Below, piece after piece: positions 35,834 through 45,083 of a DNA stretch of 64,000 nucleotides (the stretch's first letter is position 1; the number at the start of each line of letters is the position of its first letter). The position numbers and the translations under genes were made by a program. Origin of the DNA: Caballeronia sp. NK8 (GTDB lineage: Bacteria; Pseudomonadota; Gammaproteobacteria; Burkholderiales; Burkholderiaceae); assembly GCF_018408855.1 (NCBI RefSeq), contig NZ_AP024323.1, forward strand, positions 1,364,001 to 1,428,000. The letters run 5' to 3'. The notes under the pieces are model-generated. The model saw only the letters and a program-made list of their open reading frames with translations, did not search any database and was not told the DNA's origin.

Positions 35834-37696
35834 TTAGTTGATGTCCACGTCGTGGCCGTTGATCTGCACCGGGCCCGAACCTTCGATCAGCAACTTGGCC
35901 CCGCGTAGCGTGATGCTGCCGTTCTTCTCCATCACGAGCGTGGCCCCGCCTGTGGTCAACTCGATGCGATCACCCGCCAGCAGGGAAAAGTTCTTCCCCA
36001 CCTCGGTCGTCTGCATCTGCGCGACCGTGATCGTGCGGTCGTTGCCCACCGTGAGCGACTCGTTATGTTCGGCGTCGACAACCAGATCGCGCTCCGCATG
36101 AATCCACAACTCCTCCTCGCCCTTCATGTCCTCGAAGCGGATGGCATTCGCGTTCTCATAGCCACCGCCCTTGGTCGAACGGGTCAGCACGCCGCTCTGC
36201 GTGGCGTTATGCGGCAACGGCCACGGCGGCATGGCCTGCGCGTTGTAGACCTGCCCGATAACGATCGGACGATCAGGGTCGCCGTTTTCAAAGTCCACGA
36301 TCACTTCGGTACCAACGCGCGGAACGCCAATACTTCCGTAGCGTTGGCCCGCACCCGGATATGCAACACGCACCCAGCATGACGAGGTATGATCGTTAAT
36401 CGGCGAACGGTCCCACTGGAATTTCAGCTTCACACGACCGTACTGATCGGTCCAGATTTCGCTGTTGTTATAGCCCGTGACGAACGCTGTCTGCGGACCC
36501 GTCGTGCGCGGTTTGTCGCCGGGCCGCTTCGCGCGAAACACCACCGTGTCGGGTTGAACTTCAAAGCTGGCCCTGAACTCGGTTTTGCCCTGGTTCGTCA
36601 CGTCGCCGCTTTCTTTCGCTTCGAACTCCGCGCGCACAACCAGATAGCCACGATTGGCAGCCTCCTGCGCGAACCCCTGCAGGCTGAACGTGGTCCCGCA
36701 CACCACATTGCGCAGATTGCCGGAACCAAAGGCGCGCTCGCCACGCGAGCGCAGTTCCTGAACCCGGATCAACGCGAACCGACCGCCTTGCTTCGGATCA
36801 GCGTAGTCGCCAGGCCATTCATAGCGCTCGATGCCATTCCCGATCGTCTCTTGTGGCAATTGCTTTTCGACGCTCAAATCGGCGCCGGGTTTTCTGAAGT
36901 CGTAGTCGTCATACGTCCAGACGCCGGGCTGCAGCGTCTGCGCAACGCTGAACTCGCTCACATATTCCTCATCGATCTTGCGGCCGGGCGGATAGTAGGA
37001 AAGCGTCTGATAAGCCTCGCTCTCCACCGGCTTGTGAGCGCCGAGGTTGTCGACGATCACCATCCGGTGAAAGCCGTTCGAGTGTTCGAAGAACCAGTAC
37101 AAACCGTGTTCGGCCATCAAGCGCTGGATGAAGCTGAAATCCGATTCGCCATACTGAACCTGATAGTCGATCGTCGGGTAGACCCCTCCGATACGCTTGT
37201 CGCTCGAAAATCCGTAAGGGCGCAGAACCTCGCTGACGATATCGATCACCGATTTATGCTGAAAAATTCGAAAATCGGTGTGTTCGCACGCCAAGGCCAC
37301 CCACGGCTTGAGCGTTACTTGATAGCGTGCCTGCCGATTGCCCTGACCGAGATACTTCGCCTCGAAAACGAGCCCGCTGATCTCCCGCTCACATGCGCCC
37401 ACATTGCCTTGACCAAGGTTACCCGGCAAGCCGGGAATGAAATCCCCAAACCCTTCGCACTGAACGGTGACCGTCAGCGCCTTGCCGATCATCGCCTTGA
37501 GATCAATGTTCGCGGCGAGTGCTTCTGGCACAAAAGGCTCGGCTGGCGTCACCAACTCAAGCGTGTATTCATAGAGCTTCGAGAGCTCTTCCGCGCCCTT
37601 GATTGCGCTCAGCTGCAGCATGGGCTCGCCAAGCGGCGAAAGCGGCATCGCGTCGCCGTCGACTGACAGCGTGCGGGTGGAAAGAAAATTCAGCAC
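35834..37696 (-). CDS. vgrG: VgrG (TssI), T6SS spike tip protein
   Basis: 620 residues, starting from GTG 37696 (GGAGG 7 bases upstream). It has the gp27-like part (LSAIKGAEELSKLYEYTLELVTP and ISGLVFEAKYLGQGNRQARYQVTLKPWVALA), the gp5-like OB fold (AFVTGYNNSEIWTDQYGRVKLKFQWDR, then SCWVRVAYPGAGQRYGSIGVPRVGTEVIVDFENGDPDRPIVIGQVYNA), and a short beta-helix end (VMEKNGSITLRGAKLLIEGSGPVQINGHDVDIN). There is no extra effector domain. It forms the trimeric tip that carries the PAAR-like cargo. It lies 66 bases after tssF. Confidence 0.93.
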   Translation of the reverse strand: MLNFLSTRTLSVDGDAMPLSPLGEPMLQLSAIKGAEELSKLYEYTLELVTPAEPFVPEALAANIDLKAMIGKALTVTVQCEGFGDFIPGLPGNLGQGNVGACEREISGLVFEAKYLGQGNRQARYQVTLKPWVALACEHTDFRIFQHKSVIDIVSEVLRPYGFSSDKRIGGVYPTIDYQVQYGESDFSFIQRLMAEHGLYWFFEHSNGFHRMVIVDNLGAHKPVESEAYQTLSYYPPGRKIDEEYVSEFSVAQTLQPGVWTYDDYDFRKPGADLSVEKQLPQETIGNGIERYEWPGDYADPKQGGRFALIRVQELRSRGERAFGSGNLRNVVCGTTFSLQGFAQEAANRGYLVVRAEFEAKESGDVTNQGKTEFRASFEVQPDTVVFRAKRPGDKPRTTGPQTAFVTGYNNSEIWTDQYGRVKLKFQWDRSPINDHTSSCWVRVAYPGAGQRYGSIGVPRVGTEVIVDFENGDPDRPIVIGQVYNAQAMPPWPLPHNATQSGVLTRSTKGGGYENANAIRFEDMKGEEELWIHAERDLVVDAEHNESLTVGNDRTITVAQMQTTEVGKNFSLLAGDRIELTTGGATLVMEKNGSITLRGAKLLIEGSGPVQINGHDVDIN

Positions 37697-37762
37697 GACG
37701 CGCCTCCGCGTGGACCAAGCAGATTCTTGTTGTTCATGTCTCTCGCTTCGAAAAAAAGCATC

Positions 37763-39676
37763 TCAGGCAACGCCGCGCGTGCCTTTTCGCACTGGGAAAC
37801 TGGCGATCAATCCTCGCTGCACGGTGTGCAAATCGACTTGCACGAATGAGTGCATCGACACGTGGCGGGCGAGATAGCGGTCAAGGATCAAGCCGAAGAG
37901 ATAAGGGCTTTGTCCGTCAAAGCCGCCCTCATCAACGACCAGACGGATTGCATGCCCACGTCCGAACACGATGTCTCCGTTCCCAGGCAACTTGCGCGTA
38001 ATCGCGTCGACGGACAGTAGGGTGATAGCGTCGATCATTCGATGAAGATGCGGTTGATCGTCTGCCACGAACAGCCTGAGCATGTCGCGCAGGCCTTCTC
38101 CCGAGCGGCTTTCGTCGACGGTGCCAAGTGCGCTCAAACCAAAGTTCAGTTGACGGATGAGGCACCATGCCACTTCGCCCTTCGTATGCGGTGGCTTCGG
38201 CCTGCTGGGGGCGCGCACCAGCCCGATGCTCGCCATCGGCGTGTCGGCCATCGGTTCGAGGTCGTCACGTCCGTTACATTCGAGCAGGTTAGGCAGGTCT
38301 CCGTTGGAAGCTCGGATCTCGGCGGACAGGTAGTTGATGCGCTCGGCATGGGGAAGACCGTCCTGGTCGACAAACGCGGCGAATAGGTCGGTGCCGCTGT
38401 ACGGCGCCCTCGTGCCATAGCGGCGCGTAGTGCTGTGTTGCGTACGGGCCGTGCGACGTGTCGTGAAATAGCGACCGTGTCTGCCCTCATCCTTGATGAG
38501 CGCGGCGTAGCGCGGCATGAACTCCAGCTTCTCGGAATCGAGCTTCACGTGACCGAACAGCCGATCGATGCGAAACACCTCATAGTCGAGTGGCGCGAGC
38601 GGTACGGGTCGCACGAGAATCTCATTTACCGCTTGCGCCGTACGCTTCTTGCCCCCTGTTGGCAATTCGAGCGAGTCGATCGCAAGGGGGAAAAGGTTGA
38701 TCACCGGCGTACAGAAAAGCGCAAAGCGGTTGACATCGACCTCGCCCGCCAGTTCGTAGGGCGACTGGTTGAGCAGTACAACAATCTCAGCTTCGCGTCC
38801 ATGGATCTTGTTCAGGCCCTTGGCGAGCTGCGTCAGCGTGAAATACCAGAACCGGGACTGGAAGGCGAAGAACTCGTGGATCAGGTTATGACCGTGAAAC
38901 TTCGGCCAGTTCAAGGGCAGAAGGCCTTGCCCAGGTTCCATCGCTTCATGCTCGACAGCATTGCGCCTCACCGCGTGAAACGGCGCACCGCTCACACCGA
39001 ACTGACCTGGCACACTGACCACACTCGCCATTGATGCAACATGCAGCAGTTCAAAAAGCCGCGAGACGATTGCCTCGTCCCCCATGAGATAGACGGGCAG
39101 TCGATCAAGATCACGCAGGCTGGCGATCGTCCCGCGCGTCGCGCGCAGTTTGAGGCGTAACGCACCTTTTACCTGAATGTAATCAGGTAGCCATCGTTCG
39201 AGTGAAGGAATGTCGGCTGGAGGACCGGTGAGTTCGGCGCTTGTGATCTCGAGAGGATAGAGCGCAATGTCCTGAGTCGTCACGAAGGTGCATCTGGACT
39301 TTTCGCCCTCCGGCACTTGGCTCATCAGCACGGAACCGCGCTCGACCGAGAACACGCCCAGCGGCTCGCCTTCCTTCTCGCCAGGGAACAAGCGTGCGAC
39401 CGCTGCGGCGGGCGTCGGTGCGTTGTAGTTGGGATAAATCGCTTCGAGCAGAGGCTCGGTGAGTTGAGGAAATGCATCGTTGATCAGACGCTGCATGCGG
39501 GCACCGACGAAGCTGAAAGATGCCAGCAGACGCTCGACATAGGGATCTCCCACCTCACCTTGAACATGCATCGCCAGACGGCGGCCGATCTTGGGGAACT
39601 GCGCTGCAAACTCCCCCGCCAGCTCACGCATGTAGGCCAGTTCCTGGTTGTAACCATCAACGAAGCTGGAGTCCAT
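37763..39676 (-). CDS. tssF: TssF (ImpG/VCA0110), T6SS baseplate protein, apparently an orphan copy
   Basis: 637 residues, close to the usual TssF length (about 600). The N-terminus (FVDGYNQELAYMRELAGEFAAQFPKIGRRL) and VERLLASFSFVGARMQRLINDAFPQLTEPLLEAIYPNYNAPTPAAAVARL are TssF signatures, followed by VLLNQSPYELAGEVDVNRFALFCTPVINLF. In complete clusters tssF is followed by tssG, tssA or tssK. Here the next genes are vgrG and DUF2169, and no tssG, tssB/C or clpV is nearby. A promoter upstream in the AT-rich 39677-40411 stretch is likely. Confidence 0.88.
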   Translation of the reverse strand: MDSSFVDGYNQELAYMRELAGEFAAQFPKIGRRLAMHVQGEVGDPYVERLLASFSFVGARMQRLINDAFPQLTEPLLEAIYPNYNAPTPAAAVARLFPGEKEGEPLGVFSVERGSVLMSQVPEGEKSRCTFVTTQDIALYPLEITSAELTGPPADIPSLERWLPDYIQVKGALRLKLRATRGTIASLRDLDRLPVYLMGDEAIVSRLFELLHVASMASVVSVPGQFGVSGAPFHAVRRNAVEHEAMEPGQGLLPLNWPKFHGHNLIHEFFAFQSRFWYFTLTQLAKGLNKIHGREAEIVVLLNQSPYELAGEVDVNRFALFCTPVINLFPLAIDSLELPTGGKKRTAQAVNEILVRPVPLAPLDYEVFRIDRLFGHVKLDSEKLEFMPRYAALIKDEGRHGRYFTTRRTARTQHSTTRRYGTRAPYSGTDLFAAFVDQDGLPHAERINYLSAEIRASNGDLPNLLECNGRDDLEPMADTPMASIGLVRAPSRPKPPHTKGEVAWCLIRQLNFGLSALGTVDESRSGEGLRDMLRLFVADDQPHLHRMIDAITLLSVDAITRKLPGNGDIVFGRGHAIRLVVDEGGFDGQSPYLFGLILDRYLARHVSMHSFVQVDLHTVQRGLIASFPVRKGTRGVA

Positions 39677-40411
39677 GACGCCTCGCGTATAGGTGCCAAG
39701 TCGATCGTGCGTGCAATGTTCGTTCCGCTATGGTCGAAATATGATTGCCGACAAGCAAATAAATACTCCGAACTATTTAGGTACCTTTTATCCTAACGAT
39801 TTTGCCAACATGAACACAACAAGAAAACTCTTAACCCGGCTTTCAAGTTGAAACGCAACAAGGTATCTATTGATTGGTGCGTGAAGGTTACCGCGCTGAA
39901 GCCAGTATCGCGGCGAAGGCCTCAAATGGAGAATGGAGGGCTTGAGTTGCATGCAGCCGGCCGCTTAAACCGTCGGCCATGTCGTCAAGTTCGCCCGACC
40001 GTAGACTAAAAGGTTAGTGATTCCTGCGCAAGTATTGACATAGCAATCCGCTGCGCTTTCTGCGATCCACGCTGCCGAGGACAGTGTGGATCGCAGAAAG
40101 CACACGTTCATGCCGGTACTGGGCTGCAAGCTCGTGATGCCGGATAAGTTCCGTCCCTTGATCGCACGCAAAGCTCCAGAGCAGGGGCGGGAATCGAATT
40201 GAGTTTGACTCAGACGCCCATTCGAGCAGTGTGAGCACGCCCCAACAGCAAAGGCTGCGGGCAAAGCTTGATGGGGCGGCCGCCCAGGCTACGGTCGTCG
40301 GCGCTCAGTGCCTCGACAAGCACCGATGCACTGCTGGTGTCGAAGCGGTTTCGCATCTAGTCACGACTGATGAACACTCCCTTGAGGTCATCCGCCCTTT
40401 TTGTTGCCCCG
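39677..40411. other. Gene-poor AT-richer boundary region of the island
   Basis: 735 bases without a convincing gene. Bases 39730-39860 are AT-rich and should carry the tssF promoter. A 16-bp perfect inverted repeat is at 40055-40101. Two overlapping small frames on the minus strand (within 39965-40264) end in low-quality sequence and lack ribosome sites. No insertion sequence ends or integrase were recognised. Confidence 0.4.
40055..40101. repeat. Perfect 16-bp inverted repeat
   Basis: GCTTTCTGCGATCCAC (40055-40070) and GTGGATCGCAGAAAGC (40086-40101) are exact inverse complements, separated by 15 bases. The stem is long for a terminator and lacks a T-run. It may be a mobile-element remnant or a recombination or protein site. 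Confidence 0.75.
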
Positions 40412-40807
40412 CTACCAGATCGTCCTGACGTGCTCGTACTTGCGAATCAGACGATCCCTTGTCACCAAGGGCGCCGACAACGCCCGCGCCGTCGCGACGA
40501 TCACGCGATCCGCAGGATCATTGTGAAAGTCCCCGGGCAGTTCGATCGATCGGATGGCGATGCTGCTGTCCACCGGCATGAATCGCACGGCGTCGATTCG
40601 ACCGACCCGTTCGACCCAGTCGCTGACGTCCATCGACAGTCGTATCTTGCCTCTGCTCACCAGCAAGGCAATTTCCCACGCACTCATGGCGGAAACGACG
40701 ATCTCTCCGTCCTCGCCCGATTCCTCCGCGATGGCAGCGCGCGCCTGTTTGCCGAGCGCCCCGCCGCCGATCCACCATAGGAGCGTGTGCGTGTCCAGCA
40801 CGATCAT
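40412..40807 (-). CDS. PIN-domain toxin (VapC-like)
   Basis: 131 residues from the ATG at 40807, which overlaps the antitoxin stop as ATGA. The acidic metal-binding set is D5 (MIVLDTHTLLWW), E45 (SAWEIALL), D97 or D100 (DPADRVIVATARAL) and D118 (TRDRLI). This is a PIN-fold RNase, usually a tRNA or rRNA cutter. It pairs with the Phd/YefM-type gene just upstream. Together they form a type II toxin-antitoxin module at the edge of the T6SS island. Confidence 0.88.
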   Translation of the reverse strand: MIVLDTHTLLWWIGGGALGKQARAAIAEESGEDGEIVVSAMSAWEIALLVSRGKIRLSMDVSDWVERVGRIDAVRFMPVDSSIAIRSIELPGDFHNDPADRVIVATARALSAPLVTRDRLIRKYEHVRTIW

Positions 40808-41040
40808 CGATATGCCTCCCAGTCGCCCTCGCCGAGCGGCTCGAATGCATCTTCGCAAAACAGCACGCTTCCGCGCAGTTCTTCCAGCGGCGTCAGTGAT
40901 GAACCCTCGTAGCGCCGGATTTCAAGCACGGGCTTTCCATGGTCTGTCACGATCATATGTTCTCCTGTCGATTCCACGAGACGAAAATATTCAAGCGCTT
41001 TAGCCTTGAACTCCGATTTCGACACTCGCTTGACAGTCAT
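40804..41040 (-). CDS. Phd/YefM-type antitoxin
   Basis: 78 residues if started at the ATG at 41040 (TVKRVSKSEFKAKALEYFRLVESTGEHMIVTDHGKPVLEIRRY). The Phd/YefM fold is visible in SKSEFKAKALEYFRLVE, with the conserved TDHGKPVLEI strand pair. The acidic tail (LFCEDAFEPLGEGDWEAYR) is the part that covers the toxin. A longer frame opens at 41064. The short overlap with the PIN gene makes co-translation likely, and such antitoxins also repress their own promoter. Confidence 0.85.
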   Translation of the reverse strand: MTVKRVSKSEFKAKALEYFRLVESTGEHMIVTDHGKPVLEIRRYEGSSLTPLEELRGSVLFCEDAFEPLGEGDWEAYR

Positions 41041-41122
41041 GATAGCGCCCATAGTCATTTTCAAGTGGTCATTTTACCCTCGTCCGGATGGAATAGGCAA
41101 AACCGACATTTCCGACGCCCAT

Positions 41123-41152
41123 AAAAAAACGCGACGGCTCTCACCGTCGCGT
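41123..41152 (-). terminator. Intrinsic terminator of cstA-ybdD
   Basis: On the minus strand ACGCGACGG and CCGTCGCGT form a 9-bp stem with a 6-base loop (41129-41152), followed by a T-run (A-run at 41123-41129 on the plus strand). It lies just past the ybdD stop. Confidence 0.9.
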
Positions 41153-41182
41153 CCCTGTCACCTGCCGCTATACCGCTTCAAC

Positions 41183-41377
41183 TCAGCAGCACTTCCCCGC
41201 TCCCGATCCGTACCTCGCTTCCTGCCGCTCGCGAAAAAACTCCGCGTAGCTCATCGGAGGCTTGTCGGGATGCGTCGTCTGCATGTGCGTGACGTACGCG
41301 TCGTAGTCCGGCATCCCGACCATCAGGCGCATCGCCTGGCCGAGATACCGCCCTGCTTGCTGAAGATCGCTGAACAT
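41183..41377 (-). CDS. ybdD: YbdD/YjiX-family small protein
   Basis: 64 residues from the ATG at 41377, preceded by [57 protein letters not shown] is the YbdD/YjiX signature. The family partners CstA-type peptide/pyruvate transporters and is encoded next to them, here 26 bases after cstA. It ends KCC. Its biochemical role is unknown; it probably tunes transporter activity. Confidence 0.88.
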   Translation of the reverse strand: MFSDLQQAGRYLGQAMRLMVGMPDYDAYVTHMQTTHPDKPPMSYAEFFRERQEARYGSGAGKCC

Positions 41378-41403
41378 CGCTTGCTCCTTTTTCCGGCAAA
41401 GAC

Positions 41404-43488
41404 TCAATGTCCCGAACGAACCGCCGCGCTCGCGCCGGCGGGCATCGCTTCGAACGGCGTCTCGCGCACCGTCGGCTTGGTTTCGCGACGCGCGCGCAAC
41501 ACCGCCAGCACGCCGTACACCGCGATGCTCACGACGACGAAAATGAACAGCCCGGCAAGCGCCGCATCGACGTAATCGTTGAAGATGATGCGCTGCATCT
41601 CCGCCAGCGACTTCGCCGGCGCCATCACCTTGCCCGCGTCGTACGCTTCCTTCAGCTTGCCCGCGTGCGCGAGGAAGCCGACCTTCGGACTCGCGTCGAA
41701 AATCTTCTGCCAGCCGGCCGTCAAGGTGCAGATGAGCAGCCAGATCGTCGGCACGAGCGTGACCCATGCGTAGCGCTCGCGCTTCATCTTGAACAGCACG
41801 ACGGTGCCGAGCATCAGCGCGATGCCCGCGAGCATCTGATTCGAGATACCGAAGAGCGGCCACAGCGTGTTGATGCCGCCGAACGGATCGACCACGCCCT
41901 GATACAGGAAGTAGCCCCACGCTGCGACACACAGACCCGTCGCGACGAGATTGGCCGGCAGCGACTCCGTGCGGCGCAGCGCCGGATGGAACGTGCCGAG
42001 CAGATCCTGCAGCATGAAGCGGCCTGCGCGCGTGCCCGCGTCGACGGCGGTCAGGATGAAGAGCGCCTCGAACAGAATTGCGAAGTGATACCAGAACGCC
42101 ATCATCGCCGGGCCGCCGATCACCTGGTGAAGAATGTGCGCCATGCCGACTGCGAGGGTCGGCGCACCGCCCGCCCGCGCGATGATGGTCGTCTCGCCGA
42201 CCGCTTTCGCCGTCGACGTCAGCATGTCCGGCGTCAGCACGAAGCCCCAGCCCGTCACGGTCTGCGCGACCGCTTCGGGCGTCGAGCCGAGCAGCGCGGC
42301 GGGGCTGTTCATCGCGAAGTACACGCCCGGCTCGATCACGCAGGCGGCGACGAGCGCCATCATCGCGACGAACGATTCCATCAGCATCGCGCCGTAACCG
42401 ATGAAGCGCATGTTGACTTCGTTGTCGATCATCTTGGGCGTGGTGCCCGACGAGATCAGCGCGTGGAAGCCCGACACCGCGCCGCACGCGATCGTGATGA
42501 AGAGGAACGGGAACAGGTTGCCCGACCAGACCGGCCCGCTGCCGTCGACGAACTTCGTGAAGGCCGGCATCTTGAGCTCGGGCGCTACGATCAGAATGCC
42601 GATCGCGAGGCCGAGGATCGTGCCGATCTTGAGGAACGTCGAAAGATAGTCGCGCGGCGCGAGCAGCAGCCACACCGGCAGCACCGAGGCGACGAAACCG
42701 TAACCGATCAGAATCCACACGAGCTGCACGCCGGTGAACGTGAAGTACGGCGCGAGCGTCGCCGACTCGGCGACCTGGCCGCCGTAGACGATCGCGAGCA
42801 TCAGGCCGACGAAGCCGATGATCGACACCTCGCCGATGCGCCCCGGACGGATGTAACGCGTATAAACGCCCATGAAGAGCGCGATCGGAATCGTCGCCGC
42901 GACGGTGAACGTGCCCCACGGCGAATTCGTCAGCGCCTTCACGACGATCAGCGCGAGCACCGCGAGAATGATCACCATGATGAGGAACGCGCCGAACAGC
43001 GCGATCACGCCGGGCACGGTGCCCAGTTCCATCTTGATGAGATCGCCGAGCGAGCGGCCGTCGCGGCGCGTCGAGATGAACAGGATGACGAAATCCTGCA
43101 CCGCGCCAGCGAACACCACGCCGCCGAGAATCCACAGCATGCCGGGCGTGTAGCCCATCTGCGCGGCCAGCACCGGGCCGACGAGCGGTCCCGCGCCGGC
43201 GATCGCCGCGAAGTGATGGCCGAACAGCACGTACTTGTTGGTCGGCACGTAGTCGAGGCCGTCGTTGTGACGCACGGCCGGCGTCATGCGCAGGCCGTCG
43301 AGCTGCAGCACCTTGCCCGCGATGAAGCGCGAATAGAAGCGGTAAGCGATGAGATAGACGCAGACCGATGCGATGACGATCCACAGTGCGCTGATACTCT
43401 CGCCGTGGGCGAGTGCGATGGTGCCGAATGCGAACGCGCCCAGCAGCGCGAGCGCGATCCAGACCAGGAATCCGGAAGCCCGATTCAT
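41404..43488 (-). CDS. cstA: CstA-family carbon-starvation/pyruvate transporter
   Basis: 694 residues with a strong AGGAG site. About 16 membrane segments fit CstA/BtsT. Family motifs include [36 protein letters not shown] and [42 protein letters not shown]. In E. coli the relatives CstA and BtsT import peptides or pyruvate with protons. The divergent two-component system just upstream is probably its regulator. It forms an operon with ybdD. Confidence 0.92.
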   Translation of the reverse strand: MNRASGFLVWIALALLGAFAFGTIALAHGESISALWIVIASVCVYLIAYRFYSRFIAGKVLQLDGLRMTPAVRHNDGLDYVPTNKYVLFGHHFAAIAGAGPLVGPVLAAQMGYTPGMLWILGGVVFAGAVQDFVILFISTRRDGRSLGDLIKMELGTVPGVIALFGAFLIMVIILAVLALIVVKALTNSPWGTFTVAATIPIALFMGVYTRYIRPGRIGEVSIIGFVGLMLAIVYGGQVAESATLAPYFTFTGVQLVWILIGYGFVASVLPVWLLLAPRDYLSTFLKIGTILGLAIGILIVAPELKMPAFTKFVDGSGPVWSGNLFPFLFITIACGAVSGFHALISSGTTPKMIDNEVNMRFIGYGAMLMESFVAMMALVAACVIEPGVYFAMNSPAALLGSTPEAVAQTVTGWGFVLTPDMLTSTAKAVGETTIIARAGGAPTLAVGMAHILHQVIGGPAMMAFWYHFAILFEALFILTAVDAGTRAGRFMLQDLLGTFHPALRRTESLPANLVATGLCVAAWGYFLYQGVVDPFGGINTLWPLFGISNQMLAGIALMLGTVVLFKMKRERYAWVTLVPTIWLLICTLTAGWQKIFDASPKVGFLAHAGKLKEAYDAGKVMAPAKSLAEMQRIIFNDYVDAALAGLFIFVVVSIAVYGVLAVLRARRETKPTVRETPFEAMPAGASAAVRSGH

Positions 43489-43601
43489 GGCGTCTCCTTG
43501 AATGTTATTGCCCTTGGGGTAAGCCCTTGGTGCCGTCTCATGCGCCGCGACGACGCATTGGGCGGTAGTATTCGCCTTCGCCCGAGCGCTTACAAGCGCA
43601 C

Positions 43602-43634
43602 AACTACGTAACCGAACTACGTAGAATCACGTAG
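43602..43634. promoter_or_regulatory. Repeated TACGTA sites between cstA and the two-component genes
   Basis: AACTACGTA occurs at 43602-43610 and again at 43615-43623, 13 bases apart, and a third related half (CACGTAG) ends at 43634. The first two copies include the self-complementary TACGTA. They lie 21 to 54 bases before the kinase start and 114 or more from cstA. They look like an operator, possibly for the adjacent NarL-type regulator. Confidence 0.5.
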
Positions 43635-43655
43635 CAAGAATCGCTTCATGAGCCG

Positions 43656-45083
43656 ATGAATCTCAAGGCAAAGATCTTTCTGCTGGCGATCGTGCCGTTC
43701 GCGCTGGCGATCGGCGGGATCACTTACGGCGTGCGCCAGCAGGCTGAAACACTCGCGCAGGCCCAGCACGACACCACGCAGGCCGCGTACATGTCGAGCA
43801 AGGAGATCGAGCTGCGGCATTACGTCGAGATCGCCAAGAGCGCGATCGCGCCGTATTACGACGCCCTCGCCGACGATCCGCGCAGCGACGACGAACGCCG
43901 CCGCCTCGCGCTCGACGCGCTGCACCGGCTCGATTTCGGCCAGGACGGCTACTTTTTCGTCTACACGATGCGCGGCACGTCGCTGATGCATCCGCGCCAG
44001 CCCGATCTCGTCGGGCGCGATCTCTGGCTGATGCGCGATCCGAACGGCGCGCTGACCATCCAGGAACTCATCAAACAGGCGTCGCAAGGCGGCGGCTACG
44101 TGCGCTATGTGTGGCGGCGGCCGTCCACCGGACTGCTCGCGCCGAAGCTCGGCTATGTCGTGCCGCTGCCGCGCTGGGGCTGGATGATGGGCACGGGCAT
44201 CTATCTGGAGGATGTCGAAACGACGCTCGCGCGCATCGATTCGCAGGCGGCCGTCAACATCGAGCGCACGCTGATGTGGATCGGCGCGATCGCGCTGGCC
44301 GGGCTCGCAATCATCGCGGTATGCGCAGCGGTGCTCAACATCAGCGAGCATCGCAGCGCGGACGCGAAACTGAAACTGCTCGCGCGGCAAGTGGTGGATT
44401 CGCAGGAGCAGGAGCGCGCGCGCCTGTCGCGGGAACTGCACGATGGCATCAGCCAGATGCTGGTTTCGGTGAAGCTGCTGCTCGAATCGGCGCTCGCGCG
44501 TTTCGAACGCGGCGCGGCGCGCGAGCCGACCGCCGAAGCCGCGCTCGCGACGAGCCTCGGACGCCTGTCCGGCACGCTGCGCGAAGTGCGCCGCATCTCC
44601 CACGCGCTGCGTCCCGCGATGCTCGACGATCTCGGCCTCGCCGCCGCGCTCGGTCAGCTCGCGCGCGAACTCGACGGCCAGGACGGCACCGAGGTGCGCT
44701 TCGAATCGATGGCCGACGGCAAGCCTTGTGCGGCGCAGCGCGCGACGCTGCCCGACCCTGTCAACACCGTGCTGTTTCGCATCGCGCAGGAAGCGCTGAC
44801 CAACATCGCGCGGCACGCGCAGGCGACGCGCGCGGCGATCACGCTGGATATCGCGACGCACGCCGTCACGCTCGACGTCACCGACAACGGCCGCGGCTTC
44901 GACGCGCATACCGCCATCACCGATCCGGCGAGCGGCGTCGGGCTGCGCAACATGCGCGAGCGGCTCGACACGCTCGGCGGCACGCTCGCGGTCAGCTCGC
45001 AGCTCGGCCGCACGTCGATCACCGCGCGCGTGCCGTTGCCGCTCGCCGCGCCCAACCTCCATGGACATATCGATGAGCGCTGA
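43656..45083 (+). CDS. Cache-domain sensor histidine kinase, NarL/HisKA_3 type
   Basis: 475 residues. The N-terminus is a membrane segment (residues 5-28). A periplasmic single-Cache domain (about 35-195) has FGQDGYFFVYTMRGTSLMHPRQPDLVGRDLW. A second membrane segment lies near 207-228. HisKA_3 has H262 in RLSRELHDGISQML, and the ATPase has LFRIAQEALTNIARHAQAT and DNGRGFDAH. The small-Cache domain usually senses carboxylates such as pyruvate. The regulator gene overlaps its end by a few bases, and the target is likely cstA on the other strand. Confidence 0.88.
   Translation: MNLKAKIFLLAIVPFALAIGGITYGVRQQAETLAQAQHDTTQAAYMSSKEIELRHYVEIAKSAIAPYYDALADDPRSDDERRRLALDALHRLDFGQDGYFFVYTMRGTSLMHPRQPDLVGRDLWLMRDPNGALTIQELIKQASQGGGYVRYVWRRPSTGLLAPKLGYVVPLPRWGWMMGTGIYLEDVETTLARIDSQAAVNIERTLMWIGAIALAGLAIIAVCAAVLNISEHRSADAKLKLLARQVVDSQEQERARLSRELHDGISQMLVSVKLLLESALARFERGAAREPTAEAALATSLGRLSGTLREVRRISHALRPAMLDDLGLAAALGQLARELDGQDGTEVRFESMADGKPCAAQRATLPDPVNTVLFRIAQEALTNIARHAQATRAAITLDIATHAVTLDVTDNGRGFDAHTAITDPASGVGLRNMRERLDTLGGTLAVSSQLGRTSITARVPLPLAAPNLHGHIDER

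Noticed and set aside
39965..40264. Short minus-strand frames resembling transposase scraps
   Set aside because: No transposase motif or insertion-sequence ends could be shown.
41407..43611. Long open frame antisense to cstA
   Set aside because: Arg/His/Asp-rich noise with no membrane segments; cstA on the minus strand is complete.
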